Made by a program: the position numbers and the translations under genes | NCBI GenBank assembly: GCA_964388485.1 | Contig: CAYMAS010000054.1 | Location: 1-20,111, forward strand | Direction: 5' to 3' | Source: JBCDKH01 sp964388485 | Lineage (GTDB): Bacteria; Planctomycetota; Phycisphaerae; Tepidisphaerales; Tepidisphaeraceae | DNA length: 20,111 bases | Notes under the pieces: generated by a model | What the model was told of the DNA's origin: nothing | Databases searched by the model: none | What the model saw: the letters and a program-made list of their open reading frames with translations, nothing else | In this document: positions 15,035 through 20,111 of the stretch, piece after piece | How the letters are laid out: the number at the start of each line of letters is the position of its first letter | How positions within the stretch are numbered: position 1 is the stretch's first letter

Positions 15035-15634
15035 TCAACCCGCGGACGGAGCGGTGAGGTCGTCGGTGCCGTCGAGGCGGTTGCGGGTGTCGACGAAGTC
15101 GATGCGAAGGAGGCTGCGGCGTTCGAACTCGATCTCGTCGCGGGTCCGGAAGCCGAGGCGGCGGACGAGATCTTCGGCGGGGCTCTGGCCGGTCAGGCCG
15201 TGGTGGAGCGAGCCGCCGGCGAGAGCGACGGTCAGGAGCGACCAGGCGCGATTCTTGGTGAGCGAGAGCCAGAACGAGCCGAGCGTCAGGCCGCTGGTGG
15301 CGACTTGCAAGACGCGACGCGTGTCCCACTCGTCGTCGAGCTCTTCGAGTCGCGCAGCGATGAGTGTCGGGTTTTCCCGGTAAAACGCGAGGTTCGCCTC
15401 GGTGCGACGCGCGTTGTTGGCGGCGGCGGCTTCAGGGGTGGCGAAGATGATCTCCGGGGCCTTGGCTCGAAGGACCTGCCACTGATCGGCGGCGGCTTCC
15501 TTGAGTTTCTGGGCCGCTTCACCGGCGTATTCGCCGGCTTTGTCGGCGGCCTGACTCGCAACGGCCTGGGCCTTGGTCTTGAGCTCGTCGGTCTTGGTCA
15601 CGCCCGCGGAGGGCTGAGGGGCAGCGTCGTCCAT
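15035..15634 (-). CDS. YgaP-like/DUF2892-like protein with apolipoprotein-type N-terminus
   Basis: The 199-residue protein has a helical Ala/Lys/Glu-rich N-terminus (about 10-55, KTKAQAVASQAADKAGEYAG) that looks like an amphipathic repeat helix. The second half reads FYRENPTLIAARLEELDDEW, then DTRRVLQVATSGLTLGSF, a short pair of hydrophobic segments (about 113-145), and GQSPAEDLVRRLGFRTRDEIE with ERRSLLRIDF. The last part matches a small membrane-associated family related to YgaP/DUF2892 transmembrane domains, in which the equivalent block reads 'CPP ... LRRLG-x-RT-x-xEI-x-x-ER'. Here the cysteine of that block is a serine. The function is unknown. The ATG at 15632-15634 is the first sensible start. 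Confidence 0.75.
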   Translation of the reverse strand: MDDAAPQPSAGVTKTDELKTKAQAVASQAADKAGEYAGEAAQKLKEAAADQWQVLRAKAPEIIFATPEAAAANNARRTEANLAFYRENPTLIAARLEELDDEWDTRRVLQVATSGLTLGSFWLSLTKNRAWSLLTVALAGGSLHHGLTGQSPAEDLVRRLGFRTRDEIEFERRSLLRIDFVDTRNRLDGTDDLTAPSAG

Positions 15635-15765
15635 GGTCCCAAGCTAAAGCGGGTCGCGTCGTCTGTGAAGGGTCAATCCACCAATTGGAAGTGCCAATCC
15701 GCAGGCAGCGCCGCCAGCCGCTGCACGTTGTCCGCGGCCGGCATTCGCGGTAGCGTCCGCCGACG

Positions 15766-16701
15766 ATGGCCGCACTGCCGGAGACTCCAAGCCGTTCCTT
15801 CCTCTCCCAGAAGTTCGCCAAGCTCGGCTTCGGCCCCTACTCGATTATCGGCTACAGCGTCGCCGGCGAGGAGACCGTGGTACAGGTGCCGGAGCTGGGT
15901 CTCTGCTTCGACCCCGGCCGGGCACCGCAGTTTTCCCTGACAAGCGACATCCTGTGCGTCAGCCACGCGCACATGGACCACGTCGCGGGGCTTGCGTACT
16001 TCATCAGCCAGCGACACTTCCAAGGGCTCAAGCCGCCGACGATCCTGGTACCCGAGGAGATCGCCGATCCGATCGATGACATGCTCTTGGCGTGGCGTCG
16101 CATCGAGCGGCAGCAAACGCCTTATGACCTCGTCGAGATGCGACCGGGGCAGATGTTCCGCGTTCGCAACGACTTCGGCATCCGGTGTCACCGCACGCAT
16201 CACGGCGGGCCGTCGCTGGCCTACGCGGCCGTTCAGATTCGGCACAAGCTCAAGGATGAGTTCAAAGACAAGACCGGCGACGAAATTCGGCAGCTCAAAG
16301 AGGAAGGCGTGGAGATTCAGTACGTCCTGGAGGTGCCGGCCGTGACGTATCTGGGCGACACGGGGCCCGGGCCGGTTTGGAAGGAGCCGGACGTGGTCAA
16401 CGCTCAGATTCTGCTGACGGAGTGCACCTTCTTCGACGAGGGCCACCGCCGGACGGCCAAGGCGGGTCGACACTTGCACGTGGCCGACTTCGCCAACGTG
16501 CTGCCGCGGTTGAACAACGAGAAGATCGTGCTGCTGCACCTGAGTCGTCGCACCGGCATCGGGCAGGCCAAGCGGCTGCTCAAGAAGGCGGTGGCCGACA
16601 CGTCGATGCTGGACCGCGTGCACTTTCTGATGGACCACGGTGACGCCCCCGACTCAGGCGACGCCGCGGCCGGTCCGCAGGGGCAGAAGTCACCGAGTTG
16701 A
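15766..16701 (+). CDS. RNase Z-like metallo-beta-lactamase-fold hydrolase
   Basis: The 311-residue protein carries the zinc signature SHAHMDH at residues 66-72, within DILCVSHAHMDHVAGLAYF. Further family motifs are THHGGPSLAYAAV, the aspartate-bearing YLGDTGPG, an acidic LLTECTFFDEGH, and HLSRRTGIGQAK near the end. This order fits the RNase Z/ElaC branch, whose members trim the 3' end of tRNA precursors, more than other MBL hydrolases. The long exosite arm of classical RNase Z is not obvious; a charged insert of about 30 residues follows THHGG. The start ATG at 15766 leaves a 15-residue N-terminal extension. tRNA processing is likely but not certain; a general MBL hydrolase is the alternative. 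A strong hairpin lies 60 bases downstream. Confidence 0.85.
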   Translation: MAALPETPSRSFLSQKFAKLGFGPYSIIGYSVAGEETVVQVPELGLCFDPGRAPQFSLTSDILCVSHAHMDHVAGLAYFISQRHFQGLKPPTILVPEEIADPIDDMLLAWRRIERQQTPYDLVEMRPGQMFRVRNDFGIRCHRTHHGGPSLAYAAVQIRHKLKDEFKDKTGDEIRQLKEEGVEIQYVLEVPAVTYLGDTGPGPVWKEPDVVNAQILLTECTFFDEGHRRTAKAGRHLHVADFANVLPRLNNEKIVLLHLSRRTGIGQAKRLLKKAVADTSMLDRVHFLMDHGDAPDSGDAAAGPQGQKSPS

Positions 16702-16761
16702 ACCTTCGCCCCGTTCGCGGTCGCCCTTGTGGCGACGGGCCGAGTCGAGGACAGCAACGCA

Positions 16762-16791
16762 CAAGGCGTCGCCCAATGGGGCGACGCCTTG
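16762..16791. terminator. Bidirectional hairpin terminator between convergent genes
   Basis: A perfect 13-base-pair stem (16762-16774 with 16779-16791) closes a four-base loop AATG. It lies 60 bases after the stop of the RNase Z-like gene and 26 bases after the stop of the small lipoprotein gene on the other strand. The minus-strand side is followed by a moderately T-rich run. A second smaller stem (16720-16725 with 16731-16736) lies nearby on the plus-strand approach. Confidence 0.7.
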
Positions 16792-16817
16792 CAGATTGTA
16801 AGGGGCATCGGCCGAAA

Positions 16818-16949
16818 CTACTCGCCGATCTCAAAGACCGGGTCATCGTCCTTTGCGTCACTCTCGCAGCCGGCGGCGGTGAGGGTGATCGGGGCCATAA
16901 GGCACGCGGTTAGGACGCAGAGGCCCAAACGCTTGAAGAGCTTGTTCAT
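16818..16949 (-). CDS. Tiny lipoprotein, 43 residues (copy A)
   Basis: The ORF starts at the ATG 16947-16949 with AGGA eight bases upstream and ends in TAG. The product has a basic N-terminus (MNKLFKRLGL), a hydrophobic core (CVLTACLMAPITLT) and a lipobox-like AAGC with Cys28, giving a mature acidic tail of only 16 residues (CESDAKDDDPVFEIGE). It is too short for a 60-residue cutoff. The lipidation call rests on the signal layout. It is a clear paralogue of the gene 44 bases upstream on the same strand, of identical length. No domain or partner is visible. Confidence 0.75.
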   Translation of the reverse strand: MNKLFKRLGLCVLTACLMAPITLTAAGCESDAKDDDPVFEIGE

Positions 16950-16993
16950 CGGTAGATCCTAAACGGGTGGCGGACAAGCCGGCAGGAGACGGC

Positions 16994-17125
16994 TCAGGCG
17001 TCGCCGAGTTCGACGCCGGCACCGTCTTCGTCAACGCTGGCGTCGCAGCCGGCGGCAGTGAGGGCGATGGGAGCGAGGAGCGTGCAGGTCAGGACGCAGA
17101 GGCCGAGGCGCTTGATGAGCTTCAT
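16994..17125 (-). CDS. Tiny lipoprotein, 43 residues (copy B)
   Basis: The ATG at 17123-17125 has a GGAG ribosome binding site seven bases upstream; the longer frame to 17215 lacks this and should be dropped. The product shares KRLGLCVLT, LAPI and LTAAGC with copy A and has the same length. Cys27 would be the lipidated residue and the mature tail is acidic (CDASVDEDGAGVELGDA). The shared part is the signal peptide; the tails differ in sequence but keep their acidity and length. The pair is probably transcribed together and ends at the hairpin at 16762-16791. The function is unknown. Confidence 0.78.
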   Translation of the reverse strand: MKLIKRLGLCVLTCTLLAPIALTAAGCDASVDEDGAGVELGDA

Positions 17126-17301
17126 AGGGGTTCTCCGTAAGGGAGTCGTTGTTGGCGTTCCTCCGAGCGTCGCACGGTGCGAGCGGGAGGAACATGGTGA
17201 CCGGTGTATCAGCATCGTATGAAGGTGTGGAACGCCGAAATTCGAGAGACAGCCACGACATCAAGCGGCAGCGTTGCTCCTAGTATCGCCGCACGCTGTT
17301 C
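17126..17301. promoter_or_regulatory. Divergent spacer between the lipoprotein pair and recR, with a short palindrome
   Basis: This 176-base spacer must hold the promoters for the lipoprotein pair (minus) and recR (plus). A perfect palindrome with one central base, TCGCACGGTGCGA, lies at 17170-17182, in the leader of the lipoprotein genes. No well spaced -35/-10 pair could be assigned with confidence on either strand, and no ribosome binding site is evident before the recR ATG. Confidence 0.35.
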
Positions 17302-17919
17302 ATGGCCAAGAACCTGCCCGTCGTCGACACCCTTCTTCGCCAGCTCGGCCGGCTGCCGGGCATCGGGCCGCGGTCGGCGGAGCGGATCGTCTACGACCTG
17401 CTCAAACGTGAATCCGGCGACGTGCTGGAGCTGGCGGAGGCGTTGCGAGACCTGAAGACGAAGATCCGCCACTGCCCGATCACGTACAACCTGACCGACG
17501 GTGAGCGGTGCCGAATCTACGACGACCCGCGGCGGGACAAGCAGCTCGTGCTCGTCGTCGAGCAGCCGAAGGATGTCATCGCGATTGAAGACTCCGCTCA
17601 GTTTCGCGGGACGTATCACGTCCTGCTCGGCAGGCTCGCGCCGCTCGAGGGCGTGGATGAAGAGGACCTGACCGGCGATGCTCTCATGAAGCGAATCGAG
17701 AGTGATGACGTGCATGAAGTTGTCATCGGCACGAACCCGAACCTCGAAGGCGACGCGACGTCGCTTTACCTTCGCGACGAGATCAGCAGGCGGTTCCCCG
17801 AGGTTCGCATCACGCGACTCGCTCGCGGTTTGGCGGCGGGTGGGCACATCGAGCACGCGAACCGGTCGATGCTCGCTGATGCGTTGCGGAACCGCAGCGA
17901 CATGGAGGCGGACGCGTGA
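17302..17919 (+). CDS. recR: Recombination mediator protein RecR
   Basis: RecR works with RecO (and RecF) to load RecA onto single-stranded DNA at gaps. The helix-hairpin-helix is at about 15-35 (LGRLPGIGPRSAERIVYDLL). The Toprim domain follows (LVLVVEQPKDVIAIED; VVIGTNPNLEGDATSLYL), and the C-terminal block reads ITRLARGLAAGGHIEHAN. At 205 residues it has normal length. The zinc-finger region aligns without gaps to that of E. coli RecR, but reads C58-P-I-T61 and C70-R-I-Y73, so the second and fourth cysteines are lost. The start ATG at 17302 matches the family N-terminus. The next gene begins inside its stop codon. The common neighbours dnaX and ybaB are not here. Confidence 0.95.
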   Translation: MAKNLPVVDTLLRQLGRLPGIGPRSAERIVYDLLKRESGDVLELAEALRDLKTKIRHCPITYNLTDGERCRIYDDPRRDKQLVLVVEQPKDVIAIEDSAQFRGTYHVLLGRLAPLEGVDEEDLTGDALMKRIESDDVHEVVIGTNPNLEGDATSLYLRDEISRRFPEVRITRLARGLAAGGHIEHANRSMLADALRNRSDMEADA

Positions 17920-18851
17920 AGCCGATCGTGCTGGTGGCTGAGGTCCTGGAGCCGGGGCCGATGGCGTGGCTGGTCGACCGGACGTTCGTGCGCAAGGGGC
18001 CTCCGGACGAGCACGATTTGGCGGATGTCGAGGGATTGGTCGTGCGGTCGTACACGACGGTGGATGCGGCGTTGCTGGATCGGATGCCGAAGCTCAAGGT
18101 CGTCGGCCGTGGTGGGGTCGGGCTGGAATCAATCGACGTCGCCGAATGTCGGCGGCGGGGCGTTGAAGTCGTCTACACGCCCAATGCGAACACAAAGGCG
18201 GTCGGCGAGTTCGTCATCGGCACGATGCTCCGGCTGATCCGCACCTGGCACGCCAACGACGTTGCCTTCGAGCCGGCGGCGTTCAAGCAGCAACGTAGAG
18301 GGGGCGGGTTGCACCTGTCGGACCTGACGGTCGGCATCGTCGGCATGGGCCGGGTCGGGCGGCGTGTGGCGACGTTGCTGGAACGCGGGTTCGGGACGAA
18401 GGTGCTGTACCACGACATCGCGGACGTCGATGTCGGTGACCTTTCAGCGCAGGCAGTCAACGTGGATCGGCTGCGGGCCGAGAGTGATATCATCAGCGTG
18501 CACGTCGACGGCCGCCCCGAAAACCGCGGGATGATCGACGCCGACTGGCTGGGTGCAGGGCGTTTCCGCTGGCTCATCAACACGAGCCGCGGCCTGGTGG
18601 TCGATGCGGAAGAGGTACTGAAAGCTCTGCAGTCGGGATGGATCGAGGGCGTCGCGTTAGACGTCTTCGACCCGGAGCCGCCGTTGAGGGGCTCGGCGTA
18701 CGAGACGATGCAACGCGACTTTGCAAACCGCGTCCAGCTCACGCCGCACATGGCCAGTCGGACCTGGGACGCGGTGGAAGCCATGAGCTGGGTCGTCCGC
18801 GATGTCGTTGCCGTGCTTCAAGGTCAGCAGCCGAAGCACGTGGCACCGTGA
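17916..18851 (+). CDS. D-2-hydroxyacid dehydrogenase (phosphoglycerate dehydrogenase-like)
   Basis: The enzyme should reversibly oxidise a D-2-hydroxyacid with NAD(P). The N-terminal substrate domain includes GRGGVGLESIDVAECRRRGV and NTKAVGEFVIGTML. The nucleotide-binding domain has GMGRVG at 143-148. The catalytic triad residues are in place: Arg225 (INTSRG), Glu254 (DVFDPEPP) and His278 (LTPHMAS). With 311 residues it lacks the C-terminal ACT domain of many SerA proteins, so it is a short-form member; glycerate, phosphoglycerate or another hydroxyacid could be the substrate. The GTG at 17916 overlaps the recR stop (GTGA), so the genes are coupled, although no functional link is known. It converges on gyrA with a 23-base gap. 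Confidence 0.92.
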   Translation: MKPIVLVAEVLEPGPMAWLVDRTFVRKGPPDEHDLADVEGLVVRSYTTVDAALLDRMPKLKVVGRGGVGLESIDVAECRRRGVEVVYTPNANTKAVGEFVIGTMLRLIRTWHANDVAFEPAAFKQQRRGGGLHLSDLTVGIVGMGRVGRRVATLLERGFGTKVLYHDIADVDVGDLSAQAVNVDRLRAESDIISVHVDGRPENRGMIDADWLGAGRFRWLINTSRGLVVDAEEVLKALQSGWIEGVALDVFDPEPPLRGSAYETMQRDFANRVQLTPHMASRTWDAVEAMSWVVRDVVAVLQGQQPKHVAP

Positions 18852-18874
18852 CCGTCCGTGAGCCGCATGACGGC

Positions 18875-20111
18875 CTACTCCGCGCCGCCATTGTGATCGT
18901 CCTCGCCGTCGGGTTGGCCGTGGGCATCGTCAGCGGGGGCGTCATCGGCGTCGGGCGAGACTTCCGGCGTGTCCGCCTGCTTCTCGACCTCGTCGTCAGC
19001 GGGCACCTTGGCGACGGCGACGAGTGTGTCGCCGTTATCGAGCTTCATGATCCGCACGCCCGCCGCGGCCCGGCTGTAGGCGCCGATCTCGCTGACACGC
19101 GTCCGGATGACGATGCCCTTCTGGGTGATGAGCATGAGGTCTTCGTTGCCTTCGACGCAGACGATGCGGACGACGTCGCCGTTGCGGGGCGTCATCTTGA
19201 GGTTTTTCACTCCCTTGCCGCCCCGGTTGGTGCGGCGGTATTGGGTGACGGGCGTCCGCTTGCCGAAACCGTTCTCGGTGGCGACGAGCACCATCGGGCC
19301 GGTGGTGTCGACCACTTCGCCTTCGGCATCGCCATCGTCTGACGCATCGGTTTCGGGATTGTCGGAAGGCACCGTGAGCAGGCCGACGACCTCGTCATCC
19401 TTGCCCAGCCGCACGCCACGCACGCCGCCCGCGACCCGGCCCATCGCCCGGACGCCGCCCTGGTCGCTGTCCTCGTGGAACCGGACGGCCATGCCCTTCT
19501 TGGTGCCCAGCACGATCTCGTCGTTGCCGCTGGTCTCCTCGACGCCGATGAGTTCGTCATCGTCGGCAAGGTTGATGGCGATGATGCCGTTGGTGCGGAT
19601 GTTGGCGAACGCGCTCATCGCCGTCTTCTTGACGGTGCCGTTCTTCGTGGCGAAGAGCAGAAACGCCTCGGCCCGTTCGAGGTCGTCGATGCTGAGCACC
19701 CGCGCGACCTTCTCGCCGGGCTGGAAGTCGAGCAACTGCGCCACGCTTCGGCCGCCGCTGGTGCGGGTGCCTTCGGGGATGTCGAAGACGCGTTGCGAAT
19801 AGACCCGGCCTTTGTTGGTGAAGAAGAGCAGGTGGTCGTGCGTGTTGCCGACGAAGAGGTGCTCGAGGAAGTCGTCGTCGCGCGTGGTGCCGCCCTTGAT
19901 GCCCCGGCCGCCCCGGCCTTGCGCACGGTACGTGTCGACCGGTAGCCGCTTGATGTAGCCGGCGTGCGTGAGAGTGACGACCACGTCCTCGGGCGTGATG
20001 AGCATCTCCTTGCTCGCCGAGTTCCAGGCGGTCGGGTCGATGTGCGTGCGACGCGGGTTGCCGTACTTTTCCTTCAGTTCGATCGTGTCCTCGCGGATGA
20101 TGTCGAGCACC
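18875..20111 (-). CDS. gyrA: DNA gyrase subunit A, C-terminal part (5' end outside window)
   Basis: Only the last 411 or so codons are in the window; the frame is open to the right edge. It starts in the end of the breakage-reunion domain (VLDIIREDTIELKEKYGNPR) and continues through the six-bladed beta-pinwheel that wraps DNA. The GyrA box is present as QGRGGRGIKG, which marks it as gyrase rather than topoisomerase IV. Further blades are recognisable (TNKGRVYSQRVFDIPEG, ATKNGTVKKTAMSAF, GTKKGMAVRF, ATENGFGKRTPV, ITQKGIVIRTRVSEIG). An acidic insert of about 23 residues is encoded near 19300-19371. The protein ends in an Asp-rich tail of about 35 residues. The gene converges closely on the dehydrogenase gene with no clear terminator. 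Confidence 0.95.
   Translation of the reverse strand, partial: VLDIIREDTIELKEKYGNPRRTHIDPTAWNSASKEMLITPEDVVVTLTHAGYIKRLPVDTYRAQGRGGRGIKGGTTRDDDFLEHLFVGNTHDHLLFFTNKGRVYSQRVFDIPEGTRTSGGRSVAQLLDFQPGEKVARVLSIDDLERAEAFLLFATKNGTVKKTAMSAFANIRTNGIIAINLADDDELIGVEETSGNDEIVLGTKKGMAVRFHEDSDQGGVRAMGRVAGGVRGVRLGKDDEVVGLLTVPSDNPETDASDDGDAEGEVVDTTGPMVLVATENGFGKRTPVTQYRRTNRGGKGVKNLKMTPRNGDVVRIVCVEGNEDLMLITQKGIVIRTRVSEIGAYSRAAAGVRIMKLDNGDTLVAVAKVPADDEVEKQADTPEVSPDADDAPADDAHGQPDGEDDHNGGAE

Noticed and set aside
15673..16638. Minus-strand frame of 321 codons
   Set aside because: It is antisense to the RNase Z-like gene, which has full zinc-binding motifs; the frame is a shadow.
1..20111. CRISPR array, tRNA, rRNA, insertion sequence or prophage
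   Set aside because: No regularly spaced direct repeats, cloverleaf folds, transposase, integrase or phage structural genes were seen in either strand.

Overview
The window looks like a chromosomal segment of a GC-rich, Gram-negative-type bacterium, most likely Planctomycetota and probably the Phycisphaerae side of that phylum. Four things point there: a small basic protein of the kind shared by the Planctomycetota/Verrucomicrobiota/Chlamydiota (12582-12812), lipid A synthesis through LpxI, a decayed serine/threonine kinase of the expanded planctomycete type, and several conserved hypotheticals typical of that phylum. The lineage is inferred from protein character only; no rRNA or tRNA was seen.

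Left part, 1-5127. A restriction-modification pair lies on the minus strand: an N6-adenine methyltransferase (572-2266) followed, with a 4-base overlap, by an unrecognised nuclease-like gene (1-575) that runs off the left edge. A dense G-run array sits in the mRNA just before the ribosome binding site of that second gene. Divergent to the pair is a hypothetical gene ending in a strong terminator (2550-3306). Next comes a stretch with no intact gene but with the remains of a serine/threonine kinase (3451-3803). A DUF3140 protein and a hypothetical protein follow on the minus strand.

Centre, 5190-10644. Five co-oriented genes are packed tightly: an MscS channel, an 81-residue hypothetical, LpxI, a DUF4149-like membrane protein, and a LOG-fold protein. 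The first four junctions are 1-4-base overlaps; the last start is 26 bases or less downstream. A GT-C-like membrane glycosyltransferase follows. The group has an envelope theme: tension release, lipid A and membrane proteins.

Right part, 10554-20111. On the minus strand are endonuclease III, a 61-residue ORF, dihydroorotate dehydrogenase (pyrD), the small basic protein and a conserved hypothetical. Exonuclease VII large subunit (xseA) is on the plus strand, followed by a REP-like inverted repeat pair. Then come a YgaP-like/DUF2892-like protein (minus), an RNase Z-like hydrolase (plus), two tandem 43-residue lipoprotein paralogues (minus), recR and a D-2-hydroxyacid dehydrogenase (plus), and the C-terminal part of gyrA running off the right edge (minus). 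DNA maintenance genes (nth, xseA, recR, gyrA) are scattered here, but they do not form one operon.

I do not see a complete, clearly new multi-gene system. The best candidates for a second look are the restriction-modification pair with its G-rich element and G/C tracts, the RecR that has lost two of its four zinc cysteines, the tandem micro-lipoproteins, the REP-like repeat and the kinase remnant.
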